Assembly (NCBI GenBank): GCA_030867875.1
Contig: JAOWCC010001589.1
Span: 146,355,745-146,419,744, forward strand
Source of the DNA: Actinernus sp. WN-2022
Lineage: Eukaryota; Cnidaria; Anthozoa; Actiniaria; Actinernidae
Direction of reading: 5' to 3'
DNA: 64,000 nt
Shown here: piece after piece, positions 44,433-55,900 of the stretch
Position numbering within the stretch: position 1 is the stretch's first letter
Layout of the letters: the number at the start of each line of letters is the position of its first letter
Program-made: the position numbers and the translations under genes
Notes under the pieces: model-generated
The model's input: the letters and a program-made list of their open reading frames with translations, nothing else
Database searches by the model: none
Told to the model about the DNA's origin: nothing

Positions 44433-45425
44433 ATGACAGATTCTGCAGTTAATCCACTTCGCAAGTTCTTTGAGTTAGAAGTCCATGCACGGCTAATTGC
44501 AGCTGCTTTAGTATTACTAGGAATGAAAGGCCTTAAAGACTTACCAACCAAAGATGGTTATCCAGGGAATCTGAGAGAGGCACCAAAGGAAGACGAAAGA
44601 TACCTGAGGGAGCTAGCAACAACAGTGGTTGAACAATATGTAATACAGCAGTCAAACTTTACATCAAAGAACAGATGGCCATTTCATTTGCCGCTTTACT
44701 GGAGCATGAAGCACATCATGTACCTCCTGTCTCTGATGCTGAAGGTCCCGTCACTGCTCAACTACCAAATCAGAAGGTTTCAGAAAATGATGATATGTAC
44801 AACTACCAATGTTCATTCCTCGAGTATGGAATGACAATTATAAACTTCTTTGATGCAATAAAGGAAGGTGATGTTGGAAATTTCAACTCCCATACTTAAG
44901 ACATGACAGTGGCAGCACAAAGTATGCTCTAGAGGTTTTGGGATTGTTATTTCAAGTGAATGCTTGATCGTCACCACAAGATGCCCATCGACTGGTTTGG
45001 AATAGAACTGTGTCACTCAGGCCAGGGATCGGTAATAACTTTCCACTAGATCTTGCTTGAGTTTACGAACAGGCTATTAAAAAACCGTTGTTACCAAACT
45101 GGGACTCAATGCAACCAACCACAAGTGCATTGACAGATACTGTAATGCTGTAGATGTTATCAAAAGTGTACTTGACAATTTTGACCATGACTGCCATGTC
45201 ATCCATCGCTCTGGAAAGCATGTGAAGAGAATTACATTGCCAGATTTGGAGAAGGTCGTTGGAGAACTTGCTACTCAGAAGGCTTTCCAGTGGACGCCTG
45301 GTCGCAGCTATGAACACTACAGAAATTGCAAATACAGTATCTTAGAGGATTTCGACTTACAAAATATGTTTAGATGGATCAACAAACACAAGAACATTGA
45401 ATTGAAAAAAAGAACTAGGTCATAA
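44433..45425 (+). pseudogene. DUF6589-family gene relic
   Basis: Plus-strand pieces in several frames follow the family in order: FELEVHARLIAAALVLLGM and YLRELATTVVEQYV (44433 frame); YNYQCSFLEYGMTIINFFDA and IKEGDVGNF (44675 frame), the most conserved motif; KYALEVLGLLFQVN (44917); LVWNRTVS (about 44990); then PDLEKVVGEL and GRSYEHYRNCKYSIL (45222-45425). Stops and shifts occur at about 44640, 44900 and 44965. DUF6589 proteins are multi-copy in cnidarians, other invertebrates and fungi and are suspected to be transposon-derived; no catalytic function is established. Confidence 0.7.
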
Positions 45426-45429
45426 CAAA

Positions 45430-47380
45430 GGCAATCACATTGCAAAACACACACAAGAATTCCAACTCGGTTTGTTGAGTATAAAACAATCATAGGTCAG
45501 CAAAATGCTGCGCATGCCCAGTCAGTGGTAGAAATTGCGGGAGCAGTTCTAAATCGTCCTAAATGGTTTCTGTTTAAAAAACTAGACACATTTAAAAAAA
45601 GAGCGGGGGTTAAAAGGAAAACTGCAAGAGTTACGAGTTGTATTAGTTTATTCATCAAGCCAATTAAATTTGGGATTGGTTCATGATATCAAAGCTTGTA
45701 CTTTTCTGTACCAATGTTTTGAAGTCGAAATTTTGAGTGAAAATGCAACCAAAATGATGCACACAAGCGTGATTTCCCAGTGAAATTCACGCATGCGCAA
45801 GCCTTTTACTGACCTGTCAAATGAACCTGGTTACAGTAGCATCATTGTTATTATACAAAGAAGTCATCGAAGTTAGTGTAATCACAAGACCTACGAAATA
45901 AGGGGGGCAGAGTTTTCAATTATGTGATGTAGTTTACACATAACATTTCTCTCTTCCCTCTGCCCTGGATCTTAGGGCTAGTGACCTATGACATTTCAAA
46001 TGAAATTTTACAAGGATTTAACAGTGTTCAAATCAATCTTTTCAAGATTAACAGTCAAATTTATGACAATAATTTGACCTACAAGATATGTACAAGATTA
46101 GCCTGTGTGCTCAACAAAAAAAAGATATCCCAGTAGAAAGACGTGTCTGATAGATATTGGTTGTATCGTTATTTCCTTGCTGTACATAAATTGTCCACCC
46201 TGGGGTTTCCCCTTGAGACTCACATGTACACACATGCTTTAACCTTATGACAACAAAATTGAAAATTATATTATTATTCATAAAACAAGTTATATAAATT
46301 AAATACCTTTGAATATTATACTGGTATGTAATAATAATTTATTATATAAATCTGCAAAGAACACATGCAATAACAATGCACAAGAACACAAAATATGAGA
46401 CCATGTCACAATAATTATAAATAAACTGGCTTTAGTTTTCAGTTACCCAATTTTTGCAGTCTTTTTCAGATTTATATAATAAACAAACTTACTCTGCAGT
46501 AAACTTTAACATGTAATTTCTTTCTGGGTTAAATGGCGTACGATAAATAAATTGGTTAATCAATGCTTGGCTACAAGTGTGATAAGGTAGGGATTTATGC
46601 TGCTCTGGCTTTGCCATCGTGGCTGTTATAAGCTTTACTCATGGTGATAAATCCTTTATCACACTCATGGCCATTCCTTACACACTAATTAGATCGCTAA
46701 CTAGATAATGTGGCTGTGTATTTTATTTGCCTTAAATTGCTTAAGAAGCATGACATACATACACGAGTAGTAGAAAACAGCCATATTAGCTGGTTAGCTA
46801 ACTAATAACCTCAGTCTGTTTGTCAGTAATAAATAAACATTTTTCATGTTCTATTGTTAAAGGTTAAAGTTTGTATAGCTTATAAATAGTTATTAAAATA
46901 TCATTGAATATATATTTAAATGTACATCATTATTTGATAAATATTTAACTTCCTTTGCTATTTAAAAAAATCTGTAATAGGTGATATTAACACACATAAT
47001 ACTTTAATAGCATTAAGTAACTTGATATTCATTTATCACTAAAGAGCAAATTGATATATTGGTCTAATTCAAATATTCTACCAAATATTGGTAACATTTA
47101 GGCAGCTGTTTTTAACAGGCCCATACCCAGGTTTTGTGTGAAGTGGACCTTTGTACAATGTATATTACACAATGAGCACCAGTGGTGGGATGCTCCTTTT
47201 GGGGGGGGGGGGGGCATGCTCCCCTAAAGTTATTTTAAACAAAGTAGTTTTCATTTGTGAACCGAGTTTTCACACATTTCATTTTTTCCCTCATCGGGAA
47301 GAACTGAGACCTTAGTGGGGGATCATCGATTCCCAATTATCCCATGATCCCTTCCTAGCTATGGGCCTGTATAACACATT
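45430..47380. other. Non-coding stretch
   Basis: AT-rich with a G-run at 47202-47213. No gene or defined element. Confidence 0.45.
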
Positions 47381-48010
47381 CTAATTTGTATTGCCTAAAT
47401 GCTGGCCAATCAGACTACTAGCACTTCTGTTACCCACGCCAGACTGATCCATTTCTTCCATGTGAACAACTAAATTAAAGAAATTACTGTCAGACAGGAA
47501 ATGGAGGTCAGAATGATCTCTTATGTTAGCCCATTCTTGGTCAACTGCATCAATATCATCTTCCTTGGTTCTGTCCATGGTTGCCAATTCAGCAATATCT
47601 ACATCACAAAATGTCATTTATGGCATTTATTATTACACCATGCTCCTGTCTCCAGCAAATTGTGTCACATGTCTTACAGTTTTTATCTTGTCAGAATTAT
47701 CAAGTACTTGCTGGACATGAAATAATGAAAATGCATGCAGTATACTTGATGATGATGACACAACAGCTCTAAAACTATTGGAAATAAGTAATTATTTCAT
47801 GTATACTACCAATTTGTCTTTGAGAGCTTTCTTGTCTTTGCTGGTAACAGTTCTTACAATTTCACATGATGTGCTACCTACATCTGTTAAAGTTTCAGTT
47901 GGCATGAGGGTCTTCTTTGCACAATCAGTATCCCCACAGGTGCAATTTCTGGCACAGATCTCACAACAATTGTCTCATCAACATGTTAAGTAAACTTTCC
48001 AGGAAAATGT
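47381..48010 (-). pseudogene. Possible downstream part of the RecQ-like relic
   Basis: Minus-strand pieces include CEICAKNCTCGDTDCAKKTL (about 47960), Cys-rich as in the C-termini of cnidarian RecQ-like and transposon proteins, and an acidic frame (47617-47381) DRTKEDDIDAVDQEWANIRD. Orientation and order fit the helicase fragment at 48503, but the link is inference. Confidence 0.3.
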
Positions 48011-48143
48011 TTGATAGTCTGTTGCCTCCGGCATTCATCATTTGTGGCAGTTTACATTTTTTGGGCTTCGTTCGAAAACAACCGCTAGCAGAAACTTTCT
48101 ATAATAGTCACTGGAAATCAACTTTCTCCATTTGTGTTTACAT

Positions 48144-48503
48144 TTACTCTGGCGAGGCAAACACGTAGGAAAACACACCATTTTCAACTCTCTTGAAACT
48201 CTCCTCGGTCAGATCATCATACAAAGCAACTGCAGATAAACCTAAAGACTTCCGGTACGACACTTGATCGTGGATTAAACTTTTCAGAGGCAATGTAACA
48301 ATGACTTTACTGCTTCCTCGAGGTACATCAGCCATGAAAGGGACAGCGAAAAATATCATAGATTTCCCATAACCTGTAGGAAGACTAGCGAAGACATTGT
48401 TTCCATCTAACACTACCTGTATGGAATCAATCTGTTCGGAATACAGTGAAGAAACCTTGAAAATATTGCATACTTGCTCCGTCGCTCGCTCGAAATCCGC
48501 CAT
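48144..48503 (-). pseudogene. RecQ-like ATP-dependent helicase, N-terminal fragment
   Basis: The frame begins MADFERATEQVCNIF and has SLYSEQIDSIQVVL (Q-motif-like), Walker A in SLPTGYGKSMIF, and motif Ia VIVTLPLKSLIHDQV, then stops after VFASPE at 48146-48144. A functional helicase needs the DEAH box and a second RecA lobe, which are absent. It is a 5' fragment of a RecQ-like gene of the type amplified in cnidarian genomes. Confidence 0.7.
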
Positions 48504-48544
48504 ATTTGATAAATGTGCAACATCGCGTATTAGGAAAAAATAAT

Positions 48545-48630
48545 TAAGTGTTTTAAGTATAATAATAATAATAAGATTTCTGTATACAGCGCTGTTTCAG
48601 TGCCCAATAGCGCTTTACAAATACTACTAC
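48545..48630 (-). repeat. SINE or LINE 3' tail
   Basis: On the minus strand TTGTAAAGCGCTATTGGGCA runs to GCGCTGTATACAGAAATC and then (TTA)n. The GCGCT..TATA-type end with a short microsatellite is typical of SINE/LINE tails. Confidence 0.5.
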
Positions 48631-48714
48631 TAATAAAATATGTGGATACTAATCAATGATTAAAGGTACAATATTAAAATACATCAACTGATCATATACC
48701 AGCATTCCATAGTG

Positions 48715-50920
48715 ATGGCGCAGCGCAAGAATGACGGAGCAACGAGCCTTTTATTAGAGGACGACCTTAGGTTTCGTCTAGGTAAATACTCATTTAGAAG
48801 GTCAGGTATATGTCATAAATTATGATAATGTATGACGAGAACACGATTATCAACGGCGTTTCGCAGACGTCTCTTTCCCGATTTTTGCAGGGAGAGAAAA
48901 TTGGGTTTGAAAATACACCAAAATCGATATTTGGCCCATTTTAGACGTTCAGTAGGGTACATTCGAAAACTCGTATCTCCGTTAATATTCAACCGAATCC
49001 AAAACCGTTTGCAGTTTTGAACTCGATATATAGCTAGCATTCGTGTCGATATTTAACATTCACAAAAAGTCAAAGTTAACTAGGACAAATACGAAAAATA
49101 ATGTTTGTTAGGGTTGCTTAGCAGCAGTGGTTCACCAAATCAGGTAATCTCCGATGACATGTTAGATACATCCTAGGTGAATGCATTGGCCACGTTTCCT
49201 TGAAAACCATCAACCCTGTAGTGTTTTATAACTTTTCGGAGTTACGTAGGTCAAAAACACCATATCTGTGAAAGTCACAAATTTCCGTAAAAGTGTCGAT
49301 TCGATCACACCCTATCAACTTTGTATTAGTTTAAAGCTGGAGAAATAGGCTAACGTAACTCAAAAGCAGATAATTATAAGATCTTATTTTCAGTTAATGC
49401 TGTGCATAATGTTATGGCTTCTCTTTCAATTCCAGGAGAGCACTAAGCCAATTGCGGTAGCAGATACCTTGAAATTGAGCCAACTAGCAAAACTAACACC
49501 CTTGCGATCGCTAAAGGTATGCCAGTGATAACAGTATTATTACGATTTTTTTCTTTATTATTTCCACATCACCGAATAATACGACAATTGTACCACAGGT
49601 CCAAATACGTAGGATTCCGTTGGCTCCCAATTGTGGTTTGTATACATCTGGCAGTAAGTCCAGTAAGGTGGTAGAGGCAACGCTAAGGCCTCCCACCAAA
49701 TATGGCAGTAAGGCCATCAAGTTGGTCGAGGAAGTGCGGCCTCCAACTACATCCGCCACTGTGCCCCTTGGCAGTAAGTCCAGTGAGGTGGTAGAGGAAA
49801 CGCTAAGGCCTCCCACCAAATATGGCAGTAAGGCCATCAAGTTGGTCGAGGAAGTGCGGCCTCCAACTACATCCGCCACTGTGCCCCTTGGCAGTAAGTC
49901 CAGTGAGGTGGTAGAGGAAACGCTAAGGCCTCCCACCAAATCTGGCAGTAAGGCCATCGAGTTGGTCGAGGAAGCGCGGCCTCTAACTACGTCAGCCACT
50001 GTACCGCTTGACAGTAAGTCCAGTAAGGTGCTAGAGGAAACGCTAAGGCCTCCCACCAAATCTGGCAGTAAGGCCATCAAGTTGGTCGAAGAAGTGCGGC
50101 CTCCAACTACATCCGCCACTGTGGATGTCGTCGAGACTCTCGCTCCGTCGCCCCCAGCATATTCATCTTCTGCAACGATACTTACGGAAGCCCGCAAAAT
50201 AAAACGCAGACAGAAGTGCGATGTTTGCGGGAGCGCGGCAGTCAACCTCAAACGGCATCTGAGAGAAGTTCACAAGTTTAGCGAAATAAAGGTATGTCAT
50301 ATATATTTTGCCTTTATTTATGTTGTTTATTGTATAGAAGTATACTTAATTAATTCGAGGCTCATTTATATCAGTATGCAGAGTACCGAGTACGTCAACG
50401 TGTACACAAAGAGAAACCATCCAAAAATCCTGCAAGGGTATGCCCATTTCCATCCTGCGGAGTTATACAAACTAGGATGGATCGACATCTGATGTCTCGC
50501 CATGGCCTTGTAAAAAATAGCGAGCAGTACAAACGCTTCCTGAGGAGGTGCAAACCAATACGGGTCTCAGCTACGTGCACCTCTACATGTTCCTCCACTG
50601 ATACCCGGCCAGCAGGCAAAACCACCTTAAGCAGCCTCCAAATCCATCCATCCGCAGAGAAAGAGGAGGCTACCAACGTAGTACCTCCAACGCCTTACAA
50701 ATCCACTAGGAGTGTGGTCCGGCGGGTTTTACCGATGGATGACATGACCAAAAGCGACGGAGAAGATCTAGATCAGTATGAAAACGCTGGCTTATCAGAG
50801 GAAGAGTATGTCATTGAAAACAGCGAAATGACCGATGACTCGGACGACGAACCCGATGACTGGTTACCTAATGCAGCGGCAAACCCTGTCCCTGCCAAAA
50901 GAATTAACATTTCACTGTAA
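48715..50920 (+). CDS. Zinc-finger-like protein with four coded 40-residue repeats (spliced gene)
   Basis: Firm exons: 49436-49516, 49599-50291 and 50375-50920, all phase 0 with GT..AG borders and no stops; a likely first exon with ATG at 48715 (MAQRKNDGATSLLLEDD) would need a missing linking exon. Repeats of 120 bp at 49651-50130 encode GSKSSKVVEATLRPPTKYGS plus KAIKLVEEVRPPTTSATVPL four times. Then come a basic KIKRR, a C2H2-like motif KCDVCGSAAVNLKRHLREVH, and, after the intron, VCPFPSCGVIQTRMDRHLMS with RHG. The C-terminal part is Ser/Thr-rich then acidic (DDSDDEPDDWLP). Probably nuclear and nucleic-acid binding by the fingers; family not recognised. Copies of the repeat are nearly identical, so they are recently amplified or homogenised. 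Confidence 0.6.
49651..50130 (+). repeat. In-frame 120-bp coding minisatellite, 4 copies
   Basis: GGCAGTAAGTCCAGT starts each unit (49651, 49771, 49891, and 50011 as GACAGTAAGTCC). Period 120 bp = 40 codons. Within each unit GGCAGTAAG recurs at mid-unit (GGCAGTAAGGCCATC), so the 120-bp unit is itself an old duplication of about 60 bp. Confidence 0.9.
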
Positions 50921-50924
50921 AATG

Positions 50925-51815
50925 TGTCCGTGTCCACACTTAAACCCACATTCACCTCATTATCATTCACTTTCATCGTTAAATGAGTTGCTAGGAAGTT
51001 CAAAGTTCGAAAGTCATGGGCAAAAACCAGTTCAAATGGCTTCGAATGAGCTGTCACTTGGGAAAGCCTATAAAGGCCATGCGTGCTCATCCTACTCAGC
51101 TAACTTGCCGCTTTGATATAGTACAAGTCCCATCTCAATACGACTTCAGATAAAAAAGTTGATCGATTTTTCTTTTTCAGTTTCGAGCCCCTATTCGTAA
51201 AAATCAAATCTCCTTTAATATTCATATCTAGCTTTAATATGATACCAATATAATTAGATTAGATTGATTATTAAGTGAGATACAAGAGTTAACCTGGTCC
51301 CCATTTTACCCAAAAAGTCCCCAAAAAATGTCGTTCAAAATTTTCAAAGGCCTTTAACATGCGATTTTAAGCCAAGAAATTAAAAAAAAAATCTTAGGAC
51401 TTTCACTTTTAGACCAAAGGGCTACCCCTTTAACTAACACTTACTCTAACTTGTCTAAAACGACCTTATCCTGAAATATATTGGAATTCCTTATCATCCA
51501 CTCACCCTGACCTTGTCCGCATGAAATATGCCAGAGATATCCCATTAAAAGTTACTCTAACTTGACTAAAACAACCTTTTTACAAAGTACGTAGACATTA
51601 TTAATCATTACCTGTAGTTTAGAGTAGCTTCGACTTCTCAAAATTTGTGAAACTCAGGTACTTTAGGTCGACTTCTCTCTCAATATATAACAGATAGGAA
51701 GTCCATCATAGTCCAGCTGTATAGCTGTCATGATACTCTATAACTTTCCCATACGGCACTTTCTTATACAACAAAGAGTTTAAAAGATATTTAAGAATCA
51801 AAATCCAACTTCAGG
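50925..51815. other. Non-coding stretch
   Basis: No gene seen. It may contain the far end of the piggyBac element (a TTAACCTGG occurs at 51291), but the match to the other terminus is poor. Confidence 0.35.
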
Positions 51816-51818
51816 AAT

Positions 51819-52915
51819 GTTTACGTAGAATTGTCACCCATTTTACGTAGAATTGTCACCCATTTTACGTAGAATTGTCACCCATTTTACGTAGCATTAT
51901 CAACCATTTTACGTAGAATTGTCACCCTCACCCTCCCATTTTACGTAGAATTGTCACCCATTTTACGTAGAATTGTCACCCTCACCCTCACCCTCCCATT
52001 TTACGTAGAATTGTCACCCATTTTACGTAGAATTGTCACCCTCACCATCACCCTCCCATTTTACGTAGAATTGTCACCCTCACCCTCACATTTTACGTAG
52101 AATTTTCAACCATTTTACGTAGAATTGTCACCCTCACCCTCCCATTTTACGTAGAATTGTCACCCATTTTACGTAGAATTGTCACCCTCACCCTCCCATT
52201 TTACGTAGAATTGTCACCCATTTTACGTAGAATTGTCACCCATTTTACGTAAAATTGTCACCCTCACCCTCCCATTTTACGTAGAATTGTCACCCATTTT
52301 ACGTAGAATTGTCACCCATTTTACGTAGAATTGTCACCCTCACCCTCCCATTTTACGTAGAATTGTCACCCATTTTACGTAGAATTGTCACCCTCACCCT
52401 CCCATTTTACGTAGAATTGTCACCCATTTTACGTAGAATTGTCACCCTCACCCTCCCATTTTACGTAGAATTGTCACCCATTTTACGTAGAATTGTCACC
52501 CTCACCCTCCCATTTTACGTAGAATTGTCACCCATTTTACGTAGAATTGTCACCCATTTTACGTAAAATTGTCACCCATTTTACGTAGAATTGTCACCCA
52601 TTTTACGTAGAATTGTCATCCTCACCCTCACCCTCCCATTTTACGTGGAATTGTCACCCATTTTACGTTGAATTGTCACCCATTTTACGTAGAATTGTCA
52701 CCCATTTTACGTAGAATTGTCACCCATTTTACGTAGAATTGTCACCCATTTTACGTAGAATTGTCACCCATTTTACGTAGAATTGTCACCCTCACCCTCA
52801 CCCTCCCAGTTTACGTAGAATTGTCACCCTCACCCTCACCCTCCCATTTTACGTAGAATTATCACCCTCACCCTCACCCTCCCATTTTACGTAGAATTGT
52901 CACCCATTTTGCCAC
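51819..52915 (+). repeat. 22-bp minisatellite with interspersed CACCCT hexamers, about 45 copies
   Basis: The unit is ATTTTACGTAGAATTGTCAC plus CC. Between groups of one to seven units lie (CTCACC)n spacers ending CTCCC. Most units are identical, and single-base variants (TTACGTAAAA, ACGTGG) are scattered. The array starts about 10 bp past the 3' end of the piggyBac transposase relic. The reading frame across part of it is a by-product. Confidence 0.95.
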
Positions 52916-52916
52916 A

Positions 52917-54620
52917 TCCAGTTTTAAGTCTTCAGACGCTGATTGTCATCGTTGAGTGATTCCTGTAGTAAAACAAAACTGTTGAGGATTGTTCTGTCAA
53001 TCAAATAAAAAAACACGCTTGTTCACCATTTACGCCCAGTGACCTTTACCTGATAGTAGGACTTAATTTACTCATTTTTGTCCACACCCCCCATGAAGCG
53101 GTTGTATGAAGAGACAAGAGGGGGGCAAGGTATGTCCTCAAGTGTGCCATCCTTTGCCATCCTTTTTCCTCCTTTATGTTGTTGGCAGATGTGCAGGTGG
53201 GGAATCTGTCACTGTACCAGTCATGCTGACAGGTTTTTTATCCATCCATGTCAGGACTAAGATTGGACCCTTCATCCGCCATACCATATCCCCCCTGGCC
53301 ATAGCCTTTGTTACCTCCTTGTCATACAAGATTCTTGGGAACTCTTTCCTGCCTTGTCTATGGGTGCCACATGCTAAAAGCTTGTCACAGTACATATCTT
53401 CTAATAATCTATAACACGTGAAGAAATTATCAAAATAAATTGCATACCACTTGCCTCTGACTGGCTGACAAAGGCGAGAAACAATTGAGAAGCCGAGGCC
53501 ATGCTGAACTCTATCTTGGTGCTTGCCGGCGTATACTTCAAAATCACAAAGATGGGCTGAATGTCTGTCAGCTCTACACCACATCTTGATTCCACGCTTT
53601 ATTGGTTTCATTGGCATATGCTGTTTGAGAGCAGTTCGGCCTTAATATTTTATCATGGCTTCGTCAACGGCCTGCTCTCTGTGGGAATTATAGCACCGAA
53701 GGAAATTTGCTCTCAGACTGTCAATAAATGGCCTGACTTTGTAAAGCTTGTCTGCATTTGGGGAACCAGGAGCACGCATGTTCTCATTATCATTCAAATG
53801 GAGAAATTTATTTATGTCAAGGAATCTGTTCCTTTGCATAATCTTTCCAAACTCTGGAACTCTTAAAACCCAATCATATTTCCAGTAGTCTCTCAGAGAT
53901 GACAAGGAATGGATTGCCATTGCAATCACTAGCCCCAGATAGGCATTTAGTTCCTCCAAAGTAAGCTGTTGCGAAGTATCTGGGTTTTTCCCTTTAGCAA
54001 CAAAACATTGCATAGCGTAGTTGTTTGTCTCTTGTAAGATAGATGCAAGCATATGGGCATCAACAAACAAAAGAAACATCCAAATTAGTTGCTTCGCTTG
54101 GCAGATGCTACTGATGGTCCAACACTTTATCTGAATTCAGGGATAGAGGGTCTGTCGTTTGGATTATTCGTCCATTCTTGACCAGCTAAACTATTTTTTT
54201 GGAGCCTACCTGCTGCCGTTCTTCCTACTCCACTAATTTCTTCGCCAACAGTATCCTCGATTTCAATGTTTCTCAAGTCAATTACTTCATTATTTCCTGG
54301 TAAGTCAAGATCGGACTCGATTCCATTTCCAGGAATGCCGTAGTTTTCGTCCAATAATTCGAGAACTTCGTCGATATTATACTTTCTCTTTTCCCTTCTC
54401 ATTCCTGGGAGTGCGCTTTACATTTTCCCGTACACAGTAGAACGTACAACTTTGAAAAAACTCGAAAAATGTAGCGTATACTGATCCAAAATGGCAAGAG
54501 CTTACCAGTACTTGCATCATATTAGTTGGGGGAACTGGGAACGAGATTACCGCTGTTCTTTTGCGAAAAATATGCGGGCTTCTCTGCTGTTCGATATATC
54601 GGACACTGGGCTCGAAAGGG
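52917..54620 (-). mobile_element. piggyBac element (one end defined)
   Basis: On the minus strand the element starts at 54620 with CCCTTTCGAGCCCAGTGTCC next to TTAA (54624-54621), the piggyBac-type terminus and target. The opposite end could not be found; past the transposase the sequence is replaced by the 22-bp minisatellite. The 5' end lies two bases into a splice donor of the neighbouring minus-strand exon. Confidence 0.7.
52927..54402 (-). pseudogene. piggyBac-family transposase relic
   Basis: Minus strand. The acidic N-terminus (54402-54127; DEVLELLDENYGI) is followed after a frameshift by 54079-53642 (LNAYLGLVIAMAIHSL, VPEFGKIMQRNRFLDINKFL, VDEAMIKY) with the first catalytic Asp. An in-frame TAA at about 53641 interrupts the conserved GRTALKQHMPMKPIKRG. 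The next frame (53617-53174) has CDFEVYAGK and WYAIYFDNFF (second Asp) and LTWMDKKPVS. Later pieces SYNRFMG, SYYQVKVTGRKW and FYLIDRTILNSFVLL take it to about 52927. All DDE_Tnp_1_7 landmarks can be traced, but stops and shifts make it inactive. Confidence 0.88.
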
Positions 54621-54624
54621 TTAA

Positions 54625-54868
54625 CCTGTAATCTTCTCATGGCATTAAAACAAAGTACAGCCGGATTGCTGTCAATCCCCATTTCAACAGATCGATCCAG
54701 GTATAGTGAATTAAGGAGCTTCTCTCACTCAGGTGGAGACAATTTGCTATGCAATTGTTCAATGACATTAACCATAGCAGTGTCTGTGAAGTTCTCAGGC
54801 ATTCTACGAAACATGTTCCTTTTGTCTTTGACTTTTCTTGCTGTTTTCTCAATTGCCTCTATCAGCTA
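54625..54868 (-). pseudogene. Exon-like minus-strand segment abutting the piggyBac insertion
   Basis: Read on the minus strand from about 54868: LIEAIEKTARKVKDKRNMFR, then MPENFTDTAMVNVIEQLHSK, one in-frame TGA (about 54735), then NSLYLDRSVEMGIDSNPAVL and FNAMRRLQ, ending at CAG|GTTAAC. Acceptor-like AG before LIEA and donor GT after RRLQ suggest an internal exon of about 240 bp. I do not recognise the family. The TGA suggests decay. Confidence 0.4.
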
Positions 54869-55163
54869 GCTCTCACTCAGGTGGGCAAGGGCATCAGCCA
54901 ACTAGATCACTTTCTGTCTCTTCCTGTGGTGGCATGCAATTCTGAACATTAACGTGCCCTGCCTCTTTGTTCATTGGTCTAAAGTTGGAGCGAGGGGAAA
55001 GAATGTTACACTCCGCTATATTTATCATCAATCTGTGAATTAACAGGATCCTGACTTTGATCAGCCTCTTTTGGTTGTTTCAGGTCCGGTTAGAAATTCA
55101 GAGTTTGTTGTTATATGTGTACGCGGGTGGAATTTCATCAGGCAGTCGCCGATTTCAATGTTT

Positions 55164-55755
55164 GGAAGCAACTTGCCTCCTTGACTGATTTTGAGCATGG
55201 AGAGGGGTGCTAGTTTCTCTTGGTGCTGGTACGCCTTGTTTCACTGCCCACTGAACAGCATTTTGGGGTCTTTCCCTTGTAGACAGCTGTTCTGATGTAA
55301 TGCCTTATATGGACTGGCAGTGACTCAAAGTGGACATGGTCCAGCTTCTCCTTCACCTTTCGAAGTCGCTCATCTTCCCAGGGAAGGGTCTTTGTTAGAA
55401 ATCTCTTTCTGATTACTTGGCCACGGTAACCATAGCACCGCCGCTGTCATCGCTATTTTTGACATCATCATCAACGCTATATCCCTCCACTAGAGTGCCG
55501 CGACCATTCTCATGCCGTTCGGAAGCAAGTTGCCTACTTGACTGATTTTGAGCATGGAGAGGGGTGCTAGTCGCTCTTGGTACTGGTACGCCTTGTTTCA
55601 CTGCCCACTGAACAGCATTTTGGGGCCTTTCCCTTGTACACAGCTGTTCTGATGTATTGCCTTACATGGACTGGCAGTGACTCAAAGAGGACATGGTCCA
55701 GCTTCTCCTTCATCTTCCCAGGGAAGAGCCTTTGTTAGAAATCACTTGATTGACA
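55164..55755. repeat. Tandem duplication, offset 357 bp
   Basis: 55164-55410 and 55521-55755 share long near-identical stretches (GACTGATTTTGAGCATGGAG, TTTCACTGCCCACTGAACAG, ACATGGTCCAGCTTCTCCTT). The second copy lacks about 17 bp (CTTTCGAAGTCGCTCAT region). On the minus strand both can encode EKLDHVHFESLPVHIR, so the duplicated unit may derive from an exon. Confidence 0.8.
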
Positions 55756-55900
55756 GCTCTCATCAGAGCTCATGTATTCTGAGTTAATCACTTGAGCCAC
55801 TTTATCTCTTGTGACACTTGGCATCTCTATATTTTTCAATGCCCACTGCCGACGACCTAGTTTCTGTCATTGAAAAAGACAAGATAAAAAGGTTATTTAA

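Noticed and set aside
47150..47360. Coding potential around the G-run
   Set aside because: Low-complexity sequence with no frame that extends beyond it.
49511..50251. 246-codon minus-strand frame opposite the zinc-finger-like gene
   Set aside because: Mirror of the 120-bp coding repeats; the plus strand has consistent splice sites and Cys/His motifs, the minus strand does not.
51289..51310. Second terminus of the piggyBac element
   Set aside because: TTAACCTGG is at hand, but inner bases do not match the defined end at 54620.
52309..52566. Repetitive 85-codon frame
   Set aside because: By-product of the 22-bp minisatellite.
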